Shown: piece by piece, positions 19,125-28,424 of the stretch
How the letters are laid out: every line of letters begins with the position of its first letter
Position numbering within the stretch: the first letter of the stretch is position 1
Assembly: GCF_900102265.1 (NCBI RefSeq)
Contig: NZ_FNBH01000002.1
Coordinates: 310,001-374,000, forward strand
From: Epilithonimonas hungarica
Lineage (GTDB): Bacteria; Bacteroidota; Bacteroidia; Flavobacteriales; Weeksellaceae
Length of the DNA: 64,000 bases
Direction of reading: 5' to 3'
Notes under the pieces: generated by a model
The model's input: only the letters and a program-made list of their open reading frames with translations
What the model was told of the DNA's origin: nothing
Databases searched by the model: none
Program-made: the position numbers and the translations under genes

Positions 19125-20573
19125 TTATTTTTTTAAATTAATTATTTTTAATGTTTTATGAAAAGATGAAATGAAAAATTCATTCTTAAGAAAAAACAAT
19201 TGTATAATCATAAAATATGACCCAACAATCAAACCGGCAATTGACAAATTAATAAATGGTGAGAATTTTAAATTATACTTCAAAAGTAAACATAATAAAA
19301 TTGCAGGAATTGACCATAAAACATTAATTGCCAATTTTTTATATGGGAAGTTGACTTTTATGAATTTATGTACAAAATACTGGCTCGATGCTAAAACAAC
19401 GCACTCACTTATGAACCACACTATAGATGAACCAATACTCTTGAACAATGGTACCAAAAGTAGATTCAGAGCTATTCCGGCGCAAGCTCCGATAACAGAA
19501 TTAATAAATATCGCTTTATCTTTTTGGAGTGGTGTTAGAATTTGTAATACAAGTATTTGTTCATATCCAATTATAATCATAAGAGGCATCATGATCCTCA
19601 TAGGCACAATGGCCCCTTCGTAGCCATCGCCTGCGATAATTTGTATAATTTCTGGAGAAAAAGCAATTGCTAAGATACATATTGGTATAGAAAAACCAAA
19701 TAATAGATCTTGAGATCTAACGATCATATCTTTGAACTCATCCATTTTACCTTCACCTAAAAGAGAGCTCATTCTTGGTAACATCACATTTGTAAATGCT
19801 GTGTACAATGCCAGAAGAATGGTATATAATTTTGATGCTGTTGTATAATATCCGACTTCTGTACTGCCAGAGGAAAAGCCTAAAAAAATAATATTGAAGG
19901 AGATATACATGGACGTTAGTATTGCATATACACCTAAAACGATTACAGGCCTGCGATAGATTTTGAAATCAAAAGAAACATTCCGAATTTTAAAAAATCT
20001 TCTTGCAAACCAACAGTTCATGAAAGCATTGACAGTAATCATCAATGTTGTCAACATAAAATAGATATAATAATCTTCTGATTTTTTTACAAATAAAAAA
20101 ATGCATAGGACATAAAATATTTTTACAATAATAGTTCTATTCGTAATGAATTTAAATTTTTCTAAGCCAGTGTACAACCATTCTATGAGCAAAAAATTAG
20201 AAATCAGTTTTATTACTCCCACATACATTAGTTCTTTGTGCTCATACAACTGGGGGATTGTATAGATAGCTACCATCAAAACTATAAGAGCAATGAAAGT
20301 TGTTATAGCATTCAGATAAAATAAAGATGAAAAAGTCTTTGCAATTTTGGACTCATCATCTTTTACGCGCGCAACTTCTCTAATCCCTACCACGGAAATA
20401 CCCATCATAGAAATCAATATAAAATAATTGATTATACCATCTATAAAACCACAAATACCAACATTAGTAACACCCAACACACGGGATATATATGGGAAGA
20501 CAAGTAATGGAAATATATAATTTGATACAGTAAGAATACTACTATATAAAAAATTCTTTTTAATACTTGACAT
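19125..20573 (-). CDS. Lipid-linked oligosaccharide flippase (Wzx type)
   Basis: A 482-residue MATE/MVF-superfamily membrane protein with about twelve to fourteen helices. The N-terminus SSIKKNFLYSSILTVSNYIF followed by PLLVFPYISRVLGV is the classic Wzx/RfbX opening. It would move undecaprenyl-diphosphate repeat units to the periplasmic face for the Wzy-like protein at 16910-18133. It follows the Wzc-like gene by 19 bases in the same orientation. Confidence 0.92.
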   Translation of the reverse strand: MSSIKKNFLYSSILTVSNYIFPLLVFPYISRVLGVTNVGICGFIDGIINYFILISMMGISVVGIREVARVKDDESKIAKTFSSLFYLNAITTFIALIVLMVAIYTIPQLYEHKELMYVGVIKLISNFLLIEWLYTGLEKFKFITNRTIIVKIFYVLCIFLFVKKSEDYYIYFMLTTLMITVNAFMNCWFARRFFKIRNVSFDFKIYRRPVIVLGVYAILTSMYISFNIIFLGFSSGSTEVGYYTTASKLYTILLALYTAFTNVMLPRMSSLLGEGKMDEFKDMIVRSQDLLFGFSIPICILAIAFSPEIIQIIAGDGYEGAIVPMRIMMPLMIIIGYEQILVLQILTPLQKDKAIFINSVIGACAGIALNLLLVPLFKSIGSSIVWFISECVVLASSQYFVHKFIKVNFPYKKLAINVLWSIPAILLCLLLKYNLKFSPFINLSIAGLIVGSYFMIIQLFFLKNEFFISSFHKTLKIINLKK

Positions 20574-20592
20574 AATTTATAATCAACAATAA

Positions 20593-22950
20593 CTATTTAA
20601 AGAATTGCCACCACTTTTTCTCTTCAGCATGATATCCATAGCCATATTTGTTGCCATATCCAAAATTGGTTTTATGGACATCATTAAGGACAAAAGCAAC
20701 ATTTTTAATTTTTTTAGCCTCAATATTTTTATTGGCATAATCGATAAAACTTTTCTCCGTCACCTCAGATCTAGTCACATATATTGTAACATCAGCTACG
20801 TCTGCAATAATTAAGGAGTCTGTTACTAGCATTAGTGGTGCTGTATCTAAGATAATATATTGGTAGTCATCTTTTAAAGATTCTATCAGTTCTTCATATC
20901 TTCCATTCTGTAAAAGATCGGTAGGGTTAGGTGGTATGTTTCCAGAATAGATAAAATCGCAATCTTTGTTAAATCCACTTGGATGTATTATCGATTTTGG
21001 ATCAGTAACATCTTCATACAAATATTCCGTCAATCCTTTTGTTCCTTTCATGGCTGGATTGTATCTCTGTAATTGAGGGTTTCTTATATCAGAACCTATA
21101 ACCAAAACTTTATTTTTTGGAGATGCTAAAGTTAAAGAGAGATTCACAGAAACAAATGTTTTTCCTTCTCCTTTCACGGTAGATGTTACAAAAATCACTT
21201 TTGCTCTATCTCTCCTTTGCAACATATATTTGATATTAGTGACCAAGATTCTAAATGACTCAGCCAAAGGACTGACATCATTATGCTGAATAAGCTCATT
21301 TTCTTTGGTGGATAATCTAGGAATTTCTGCTAAGATAGATGTTGAAGTTAATTTTTCTAGATTATGTTTATCTATCAATTTATTGTTAAGTAATTCTTTC
21401 AGATAGATATATGCAAATGGTAAAACAGTACCTAACATTATAGCACCTAACAGAACAACCAGTTTTTTAGGCGAAACAGGTTTTTTAGAAGAGTATGCAT
21501 AATCTACAACCCTTGCCTTGTCACCGGTCATTGCCATAGAAATAGCGGCTTCTTCTCTTTTTTGTAATAAAAGGAGGTAAAGATTTTCTTTGATCTGCTG
21601 TTGTCTTTCTATGCTACGGAACAATCTTTCCTGTCTTGGTACTTTTTGTATCTGATTGTTACTGTAAGAGTTTTCTCCTTGAATCTGATCTTTGGTGGCC
21701 TGCATCGTAATATTCGCTCTGGTAAGGCTTTCTTTAAGCGCATTTCTTATAGAATTCAAATCTTTTGTATTTTCAACGACAAGAGGATTTTCAAGCGTTG
21801 CATTTTCCAACATTCTACTTCTATCTATCACCAATTTGTTGTAGGCCGAAACATTGGACGTTGCTGCAGGGTTATCTAAACCAATATTAGTTGGTAAAAC
21901 ATGATAGTTATTTGTCTGTGAATTGATATAACCCAAAAGCATTTTACCCAATTCTATTTGCGTATCTAACTCCAAAACTTTTCTACGGGTTTCATTAGAA
22001 ATCTGCAGATTGATTTTTGCTTCTGATGTAATATCTATAAGGTCATTATCGATTTTGAATTGTTCTTTCTCTGTTTCTACTGAACCCAGCTCATCAGATA
22101 TAATTTTGATTCTTTCATCAATAAAATCCTTGGTTTTTTTAGATTCTATATTTTTATCCGTGATAGCATAATCATTATAGATTCTACTGAGACTGTTGAG
22201 AAAATCTTTTGCTTTGTCCTGGTTTGCTTCGTTGATACTTAATGCTATCACTGTTGCATCTTTATCCAACAAATCTACATCCAAAGATTTCTGAAAATCA
22301 TCGACGATAGTTCCAAAATCCGAATAGGTAAAATACAGGTCATTAAGCTCCAATTTTTTGACTTTCTTTCTTTTGAAGTTTGGATTTTTGGTAATAATAA
22401 AGTTGGCGTATGGCAAGCTGATAAGTTTACCAAAAGCTGTATTGATAGGTTTTTTGAACTCTTTAGAATCTAAAGTAATTTTATCTCCGTTTATTTTGAT
22501 ATCAATTGGTTTTTTAGGTAATTCTTCATATTGTTTTTCGTTAACAACAAAGATATTGATAGGATTGGTATCATTAAAAAGTTCAACATCATAGAAAAAT
22601 TCTCTAGAAAAAACAGAGGTTTTGAATTTTTGCTCTTTCACAACATCTTCTATGATCTTTTTTGATTTGAAAATCTCTACCTCATTCTCGATGCTATTAG
22701 TTCCCATTCCTGCGAAGCCTCCCAAACCTGACAATACGCCTAAATCTCCGGAAGCTGTTGACATTTTTTTGGCATCTTTTATAAATACAGAAGACTGTAC
22801 TTTATATATTGGAACAGTTATTTTAATATAAATGACAGCCAGAACTAATGCTGCCAGAACACTGAATAGAAACCAATACCATTTTCTCACATATGGCTTT
22901 ATTAAATCCTTTAAATTAATTACCTCTTCTTTGTTTTGTTCGTTACTCAT
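20593..22950 (-). CDS. Wzc-type polysaccharide co-polymerase / tyrosine autokinase
   Basis: This 785-residue inner-membrane protein controls chain length and drives export with the Wza-like lipoprotein. It has an N-terminal Wzz domain with the first helix near residues 30-52, a long coiled-coil periplasmic region, a second helix near 505-525, and a cytoplasmic BY-kinase domain. Walker A reads KGEGKT (about 592), the A' strand VLVIGSDIRNP, Walker B YIILDTAPL. The tail has a tyrosine cluster (NFGYGNKYGYGYH) that is the expected autophosphorylation site. No separate phosphatase gene is seen here. A perfect 12-bp hairpin lies just upstream of the start. Confidence 0.95.
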   Translation of the reverse strand: MSNEQNKEEVINLKDLIKPYVRKWYWFLFSVLAALVLAVIYIKITVPIYKVQSSVFIKDAKKMSTASGDLGVLSGLGGFAGMGTNSIENEVEIFKSKKIIEDVVKEQKFKTSVFSREFFYDVELFNDTNPINIFVVNEKQYEELPKKPIDIKINGDKITLDSKEFKKPINTAFGKLISLPYANFIITKNPNFKRKKVKKLELNDLYFTYSDFGTIVDDFQKSLDVDLLDKDATVIALSINEANQDKAKDFLNSLSRIYNDYAITDKNIESKKTKDFIDERIKIISDELGSVETEKEQFKIDNDLIDITSEAKINLQISNETRRKVLELDTQIELGKMLLGYINSQTNNYHVLPTNIGLDNPAATSNVSAYNKLVIDRSRMLENATLENPLVVENTKDLNSIRNALKESLTRANITMQATKDQIQGENSYSNNQIQKVPRQERLFRSIERQQQIKENLYLLLLQKREEAAISMAMTGDKARVVDYAYSSKKPVSPKKLVVLLGAIMLGTVLPFAYIYLKELLNNKLIDKHNLEKLTSTSILAEIPRLSTKENELIQHNDVSPLAESFRILVTNIKYMLQRRDRAKVIFVTSTVKGEGKTFVSVNLSLTLASPKNKVLVIGSDIRNPQLQRYNPAMKGTKGLTEYLYEDVTDPKSIIHPSGFNKDCDFIYSGNIPPNPTDLLQNGRYEELIESLKDDYQYIILDTAPLMLVTDSLIIADVADVTIYVTRSEVTEKSFIDYANKNIEAKKIKNVAFVLNDVHKTNFGYGNKYGYGYHAEEKKWWQFFK

Positions 22951-22975
22951 CTCTAGTTAACTGTTATTCGTGGTT

Positions 22976-23003
22976 GTCATAATTTATTTTCATAAATTAT
23001 GAC
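22976..23003. promoter_or_regulatory. Perfect 12-bp hairpin in front of the wzc-type gene
   Basis: GTCATAATTTAT and ATAAATTATGAC pair perfectly around TTTC, 25 bases before the start codon. On the minus strand it has a T run before it and none after, so it is not a terminator of that strand. It could be an operator or a 5'-leader hairpin affecting translation. Confidence 0.45.
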
Positions 23004-23204
23004 TAAAAAAATTATTATTTTCCAGCAAAAGCTGTCTATGTATTTCTTTTATTTAAGAAAATATTTTGGTGATTACCTATCTATCCTTTCTAAAGATGCA
23101 AAATCTTATTTATTATAAATAAAAAATCAATGTGATATTGAGCCTGATTTTATTATAAATTATTTTTAATAAATTTTTAATTTCATCAAAAATCTTACAA
23201 AATC

Positions 23205-23987
23205 TTATCTGACGATAAGTGCCAAAACTCCCAAAACCACGGAAGCAATAGAAATCCAAATGGTGGTCGATGGCCCATAATTGGCCGAACTTTGTCTTGC
23301 TTTATTAGGGGAAACATAGATTACATCATTCTGTTTAACATAGTAATACGGAGAATTGATAAATTCTGCATCTGTTAGATCAATATAATGTTTTGATGTA
23401 ACACCATCCAAGTTTCTTATCAATAGAACATTCTGGCGTTTTCCATAGATTGTAAGATCACCGGCCATCCCAATCACATTTAAGATTGTTGTAGGTTGAC
23501 CATCCGGAATGGGAATAATCCCGGTTCTATTGACCTCTCCCAGAACTGTTACTTTAAAATTAGTGGTTTTGATATTGACCGTAGGGTTTACAATATATTT
23601 TGTAATTTTCTCTTTGAGCTCCGCTCTGAACTGTTCTACTGTAAAATTCTTTGTACTCAAGGTTCCCAGAATAGGAAAATCGATATTACCATTGCTATCT
23701 ACCAAATAGGTTGGATCGGCAGTGGTATTACGTGTTGGCATAGTAGAGAACTGAGACAAATCGGTAGAGTAATAATTCTGATTGAAGGGTTTTGCCACCT
23801 CATTATCTTTTGCCAGAACGGATATGAGCAATTGATCGCCAGGCTGAATCGTAGAATTATATCCTTGAATAGAAGTTTGTATAGCTACCTCTTCTATATT
23901 TTTCATATAATCAATATCATGCTTCGGTTTACAAGATATCACAAGGAGTAACAAAGGAAACCAAACAGATAGTAAATACTTCTTCAT
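23205..23987 (-). CDS. Wza-type polysaccharide export lipoprotein
   Basis: The 260-residue protein begins with a lipoprotein signal (LLLLVISC, lipid cysteine at about residue 19). It continues with a polysaccharide export domain (IQPGDQLLISVLAKD, YLVDSNGNIDFPILGTL) and an SLBB-type domain (VTVLGEVNRTGIIPIPDG). A C-terminal hydrophobic helix (TIWISIASVVLGVLALIV) ends the chain. It would form the outer-membrane export channel in partnership with the Wzc-like kinase. A 254-base gap separates the two genes and a -7 box lies ahead of this one. Confidence 0.93.
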   Translation of the reverse strand: MKKYLLSVWFPLLLLVISCKPKHDIDYMKNIEEVAIQTSIQGYNSTIQPGDQLLISVLAKDNEVAKPFNQNYYSTDLSQFSTMPTRNTTADPTYLVDSNGNIDFPILGTLSTKNFTVEQFRAELKEKITKYIVNPTVNIKTTNFKVTVLGEVNRTGIIPIPDGQPTTILNVIGMAGDLTIYGKRQNVLLIRNLDGVTSKHYIDLTDAEFINSPYYYVKQNDVIYVSPNKARQSSANYGPSTTIWISIASVVLGVLALIVR

Positions 23988-24020
23988 AATATTTTAAAGA
24001 TAATTTTTATTACAGGTTTG

Positions 24021-24028
24021 CAAATATA
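24021..24028 (-). promoter_or_regulatory. -7 element of the wza-type gene
   Basis: TATATTTG on the minus strand, 33 bases before the start codon and immediately after the stop codon of the preceding dehydratase gene. The -33 position carries TTA rather than TTG. It may be an internal promoter of the locus. Confidence 0.4.
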
Positions 24029-24035
24029 GGCAAAC

Positions 24036-25967
24036 TTATTTATCTAACGATTCGTAGATAGAATTATTGCTTTTAAATTCCTTTACAATGGATTTTAACA
24101 CCCTTACTATTTCTTGTTTTTCTTCTTTTCTCGAAAATTCGATCACAAGTTCTGTCAATTCATCAATTTCTTCGAATAACATAGATGGATCCTTAGATAT
24201 CATGATCTTTTCATGAGAAGTTGGCAATGTACGAGCATTATCACTTAAAAGCTCTTCGTATAGTTTTTCTCCAGGTCTTAATCCTGTATAAATGATCTTT
24301 ATATCAATATCTGGTTCAAAGCCTGATAATTTTATCATTCTTTTTGCCAACTCCAATATTTTCACCGGATCTCCCATGTCGAAAACATAAATTTCACCAC
24401 CAGATCCCATTGTTCCGGCATTCAATACCAATTCACATGCTTCGGCTATAGTCATAAAATATCTTACGATATCAGGATGCGTAATGGTTACAGGACCTCC
24501 TTTTTCGATCTGTCTTCGGAAATGAGGTATAACAGACCCATTGGATCCCAAAACATTTCCGAAACGGGTTGTAATGAATTTGGTAGTGTTCCCTTCCAAG
24601 TTTTGTAATGATTGTACAAAAAGTTCAGCAACCCTTTTAGAAGCCCCCATTACATTTGTAGGATTAACAGCTTTATCTGTGGAAACCATTACAAAACGGT
24701 TCACTTTATACTTATGGGAAAGTAACGCTAGATTTTTTGTGCCTAATACATTCACAAGTACTGCCTCATGTGGATTATCCTCTACCAAAGGAACATGTTT
24801 GTATGCAGCAGCATGATAGACCATGGAAAAACTATACTTGTTGAACAAAGGTTCCAAGCGAGTAATATTAGATATATCTGCTAAAATAAATTTGAAATTG
24901 ATATGTGGGTAGGTCTCTTTCATCTCCAATTCTGTATCATAAAGGGGAGTTTCGGACTGATCCAAAATGATGATCTGCATTGGTTCCAGCAAAGCAACTT
25001 GTCTTACGATCTCCCTCCCAATGGATCCTGCACCCCCAGTCACTAAAACAGTCTTTTGGAAATGTCTTCTTTTAACTTCTACATTGTCCAGTTTAATTTG
25101 TTTTCTGTTCAAAAGGTCTTCTATCTGTATCGTCTTGATCTGACTGATCGTTTCTTTTCCTCGGAGTTTTTGTAAACTTGGAGCTTTATAGATTTTAATA
25201 TTATGTTCCAGAAGCAAATTTACCCAAAAATCCAACTCTTCTTTTTGCAAAGCCTCTTTGATGACCAGTACGCCATCTACTTCTTTCTTCCCCGTATTGA
25301 GACTATTGATAAAATTAGCTTTGGTGGCAATGTTTTTATCTAATAACTTTATACTTACTCTTCTATCATTATAGGATATAAAACCTTTGATATCAAAAGG
25401 TAAGTTAGGGTTAGAAAGAATTACCTGAGCAATGGCTACAGATGTATCATCATCTCCTAAAATATAGATTTTTTTTCTACTTGCGCTCCTTTTGTTTTCT
25501 TTGATCACATTAAAAAAACCTTTCACACAAAGTCTGAAAACAAAGAGAAAAACAGAAGACAGAGCAAAATAAAATCCTAAAAAAGGTATAAGTATGGCTT
25601 TTTCATTGGAACTGAAATAATATGTATAGTTTACAATTACTATCGTCAGAACACAGCAGAGATTTGCAAAGAATAATTTGAAAAGGTCAACAAAGGTGGA
25701 ATGTCTTATAACCCCCAAATATGTTTTGAATATATACATATACAAAACATTGGTTGATAAAATAAACAAAAACACATACCGCAAAGGAAAGGCCCGATAA
25801 TGTTTTACCTCCAATCCCATTATCAAAAGATGGGATATAAAGAGAGAAACGAGGATAATTAATATATCAATAAATAAAATAACCCATCTTGGCAAAAACT
25901 TTAAATCTATGAGATCTAATACATTGTCATTAAGCGAAAATTTTTTAAGATCTTTGACCTTTTCCAT
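24036..25967 (-). CDS. UDP-N-acetylhexosamine 4,6-dehydratase (CapD/WbpM/PglF type)
   Basis: A 643-residue membrane-bound nucleotide-sugar dehydratase. Four N-terminal helices (about residues 25-160) are followed by a CoA-binding-like domain and the catalytic SDR domain. Motifs are TGGAGSIGREI (about 308), YHAAAYKHVP, and STDKAVNPTNVMGASKR, where methionine replaces the usual tyrosine as in the SMK triad of this family. It would convert UDP-GlcNAc to the 4-keto-6-deoxy sugar. The next gene downstream in the pathway, an aminotransferase, lies just upstream in the DNA, 19 bases away. Confidence 0.93.
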   Translation of the reverse strand: MEKVKDLKKFSLNDNVLDLIDLKFLPRWVILFIDILIILVSLFISHLLIMGLEVKHYRAFPLRYVFLFILSTNVLYMYIFKTYLGVIRHSTFVDLFKLFFANLCCVLTIVIVNYTYYFSSNEKAILIPFLGFYFALSSVFLFVFRLCVKGFFNVIKENKRSASRKKIYILGDDDTSVAIAQVILSNPNLPFDIKGFISYNDRRVSIKLLDKNIATKANFINSLNTGKKEVDGVLVIKEALQKEELDFWVNLLLEHNIKIYKAPSLQKLRGKETISQIKTIQIEDLLNRKQIKLDNVEVKRRHFQKTVLVTGGAGSIGREIVRQVALLEPMQIIILDQSETPLYDTELEMKETYPHINFKFILADISNITRLEPLFNKYSFSMVYHAAAYKHVPLVEDNPHEAVLVNVLGTKNLALLSHKYKVNRFVMVSTDKAVNPTNVMGASKRVAELFVQSLQNLEGNTTKFITTRFGNVLGSNGSVIPHFRRQIEKGGPVTITHPDIVRYFMTIAEACELVLNAGTMGSGGEIYVFDMGDPVKILELAKRMIKLSGFEPDIDIKIIYTGLRPGEKLYEELLSDNARTLPTSHEKIMISKDPSMLFEEIDELTELVIEFSRKEEKQEIVRVLKSIVKEFKSNNSIYESLDK

Positions 25968-25986
25968 TCTGTTTGGTAAGTTATTT

Positions 25987-27120
25987 TTAAAATTGAAAAT
26001 TATTTATTACATCTTTTATTCTTTTTTTATCATCAATCGTAAGGTTAGAACCAGAGGGTAAGCATAATCCTCTGTCAAACAAATCCTCAGCAATTTTTTC
26101 TCCGTAATACGGGCAATCTTTAAAAACTGGTTGAAGATGCATGGGTTTCCACAATGGGCGTGTTTCTATATTCTTTTCAGCAAAGGCATTCATTAGATCA
26201 TGATTGGTCTTCGTCGTCAAATTTTTATTTAAAGTAATGCTGGTAAGCCAGTGATTGGAATAGAGATCCGAATTAGCTTCCGAGAAAACAGTTACGGCAT
26301 CTATACCAGAAAATAGCTCTTTATAAAATTCATGATTAGCCCTTCTCTGAGTGACCCTATCCGACAAAACTTCCATTTGTCCTCTGCCAATTCCTGCGGA
26401 AATATTACTAAGTCTGTAATTATATCCTATCTCTGAATGTTGATAATGTGGAGCATTGTCTCTTGCTTGCGTTGACAAGAAAATTGTTTTGTTCTTTTGT
26501 TCTTTCGTACCGGCCACCAACGCTCCTCCTCCAGATGTAGTGATGATCTTATTTCCATTAAAAGACAAAATAGCAAACTCTCCGAAAGTACCACACATCT
26601 TGCCCTTGTAGCTAGAGCCTAAAGACTCTGCGCTATCCTCAACCAATGGGATCTCATATCTATTACAAATCTCCATGATATCATCCATCAATGCCGGCAT
26701 TCCATAAAGGTGGACAACGATCACCGCTTTCGGTCTTTTACCTTTTTTAATTCTATCCTGAATAGCTTGTTCCAAAAATATTGGAGACATGTTCCAATTG
26801 GTTTCATCAGAATCGACAAAAACAGGATTTGCGCCAAGATATTTGATAGGATTTGCAGATGCCGAAAATGTAAAAGATTGACAAATGACCTCATCATCAA
26901 TACCAACACCTAATTGAACCAATGCTAAATGCAAAGCTGCCGTACCAGAACTAAGAGCTCCTACATATTTATCGCCTCCAATAAAATTTTCTATAGCGAT
27001 CTCAAACTCATCTACATTTTTCCCCAATGGCGCTACCCAGTTATGTTCAAACGCCTCTTGAATATATTTCATTTCTCCTCCTCCCATGTGGGGAGATGAC
27101 AGCCAAATTTTAGACTCCAC
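25987..27120 (-). CDS. Sugar aminotransferase (DegT/DnrJ/EryC1/StrS, PglE-like)
   Basis: A 377-residue PLP-dependent aminotransferase acting on nucleotide-linked keto sugars. The start SKIWLSSPHMGGGEMKYIQEAF and the PLP-lysine region SFNGNKIITTSGGG (about residue 190) match the PglE/perosamine-synthase branch, as does VVHLYGMPALM. Next to a UDP-GlcNAc 4,6-dehydratase it most likely makes UDP-4-amino-4,6-dideoxy-GlcNAc. The PglD-type N-acetyltransferase that would complete a bacillosamine-like sugar is not adjacent. Confidence 0.92.
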   Translation of the reverse strand: MESKIWLSSPHMGGGEMKYIQEAFEHNWVAPLGKNVDEFEIAIENFIGGDKYVGALSSGTAALHLALVQLGVGIDDEVICQSFTFSASANPIKYLGANPVFVDSDETNWNMSPIFLEQAIQDRIKKGKRPKAVIVVHLYGMPALMDDIMEICNRYEIPLVEDSAESLGSSYKGKMCGTFGEFAILSFNGNKIITTSGGGALVAGTKEQKNKTIFLSTQARDNAPHYQHSEIGYNYRLSNISAGIGRGQMEVLSDRVTQRRANHEFYKELFSGIDAVTVFSEANSDLYSNHWLTSITLNKNLTTKTNHDLMNAFAEKNIETRPLWKPMHLQPVFKDCPYYGEKIAEDLFDRGLCLPSGSNLTIDDKKRIKDVINNFQF

Positions 27121-27323
27121 TAGTATTATTTATTATATAATTTACAATATTATTTATGCCCGTCATGTAAGTTTAAAATTTAAAAGATTTATTAAACTTT
27201 GACAAAGTTAACACAAAAAAACATTTAATTTTTAATATAATTTAACATTTTTAGAATATTACGTATTCTTAAAAAAACGAGAATTTATGCTACTTTTTAA
27301 GATCAGTATTAAAAGACTCTCAA

Positions 27324-27899
27324 CTATAATTTAATGAATGTTTTCACAATGATCTTGATGTCCAATCCAAATGATCTTTTATAATAATAGTCAAGATTCA
27401 TTTTGACCTTATCTGGAAAAATTATCTCGTCATTGTATTTTAATGGATCATTTTGTTTTAACAACAAGGACTCTTCATCTGCATACTTTATACTGGCAAG
27501 ACTTGTAATTCCGGGTTTCAAATCTAAAATTTTTCTATTCTCTCCTTCCAACAGGTCATAATATCCTGCCACATCAGGCCTGGGTCCCACAAAACTCATA
27601 TTACCTAACAGCACATTTAGAAGTTGTGGCAACTCATCAACTTTATACGTCCTGAGGAAGCGCCCTATATATGATATTTTTTCTTTTTTGGGATGAATTG
27701 TTTTCAGTTTAAAAATAGTGAATACTTTACCATATTGACCAATCCTTTCCTGAAGAAAAAAACCATTTGAAAATGTATCTACTGAAGAAAGCACAAAGCC
27801 GATAATAATTACCCAGCCAAAGAAAAAGAGTGCCAGTAAAGAAAAAACAATATCAAAAATACGTTTAATTAACAAATAACCCTTAAGATCATTATCCAT
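27324..27899 (-). CDS. Small phosphoglycosyl transferase (PglC-like)
   Basis: A 191-residue monotopic phosphoglycosyl transferase made of one re-entrant membrane hairpin (about residues 12-35) and the catalytic domain. The Asp-Glu dyad is in YKVDELPQL (about residue 87), followed by VGPRPD and [11 protein letters not shown]. It starts lipid-linked glycan synthesis from a UDP-diamino or UDP-N-acetylated sugar in relatives. Together with the aminotransferase and dehydratase it forms a PglC/E/F-like set. The locus also has a large WcaJ-type transferase at 7636-9027. A 203-base A/T-rich gap follows. Confidence 0.92.
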   Translation of the reverse strand: MDNDLKGYLLIKRIFDIVFSLLALFFFGWVIIIGFVLSSVDTFSNGFFLQERIGQYGKVFTIFKLKTIHPKKEKISYIGRFLRTYKVDELPQLLNVLLGNMSFVGPRPDVAGYYDLLEGENRKILDLKPGITSLASIKYADEESLLLKQNDPLKYNDEIIFPDKVKMNLDYYYKRSFGLDIKIIVKTFIKL

Positions 27900-27966
27900 A
27901 GAAAATTCTAGTATTTTTAAAAGCAGGTCAAAGATTAATTACTTGTGGATACCTATCAAATAAAAT

Positions 27967-27994
27967 AAATCCGAAATTCATGAATTCCGGATTT
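27967..27994 (-). terminator. Terminator of the small tripartite-signal protein gene
   Basis: AAATCCG (27967-27973) and CGGATTT (27988-27994) form the outer stem, continued by GAATTC-type pairs after one mismatch. The plus-strand side is A/T-rich, giving a U-rich minus transcript. It separates this gene from the capsule locus that follows. Confidence 0.6.
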
Positions 27995-28001
27995 GTGTTA
28001 T

Positions 28002-28316
28002 TTAAATATTGATTTTTTTATTTTTCCTCTGATAATAAAATACCAATCCCAAACTACCTATCAACAAAAAAGGTAGATACCCATCAATTGGAACTGGTTC
28101 ACCTGGGTTACCAGGACCTATTGATTCTGTAGGAGAATCAGATGTATCTGTATTAGGATCGAATGTCTGAACCGACTCACTTTGAGCAGTAGCATTCAAA
28201 TCTCGAGAAGATTCATTTCCAACTTTGGACTGTTCCTGGTCAAACACATTGTCTTTAAATTGGGCTAAAGACATAACACTCAGGGACAGATATATTAAAG
28301 CTAAATATTTTTTCAT
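28002..28316 (-). CDS. Small exported protein with exosortase-like C-terminal signal
   Basis: The 104-residue protein has a signal peptide (MKKYLALIYLSLSVMSLAQ), an acidic Ser/Asp/Thr-rich linker, then GNPGEPVPIDGYLPF, a hydrophobic helix (LLIGSLGLVFYY) and a basic tail (QRKNKKINI). The order motif-helix-basic tail is the tripartite layout of PEP-CTERM/exosortase or LPXTG-like sorting signals, with PVPIDGYLP in the motif place. I know no function for it. It lies between the giant T9SS genes and the capsule locus. A simple single-pass membrane protein is the alternative. Confidence 0.6.
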   Translation of the reverse strand: MKKYLALIYLSLSVMSLAQFKDNVFDQEQSKVGNESSRDLNATAQSESVQTFDPNTDTSDSPTESIGPGNPGEPVPIDGYLPFLLIGSLGLVFYYQRKNKKINI

Positions 28317-28424
28317 TTGCAGTTTAAAAATAGATACATTTTTCAGGTTGTAAATATATAAAAAAATCTTAAAAATTTATAAACATCTCTATATTAATTA
28401 ATATTAATGTCTATTATATTCAAA

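Noticed and set aside
7636-27899. Mobile element or phage origin of the polysaccharide locus
   Set aside because: No transposase, integrase, attachment repeats or tRNA border were seen; variable content alone is normal for such loci.
28002-28316. The small protein as an LPXTG-anchored sortase substrate
   Set aside because: There is no LPXTG, and sortase anchoring to peptidoglycan is not expected in a Gram-negative flavobacterium.
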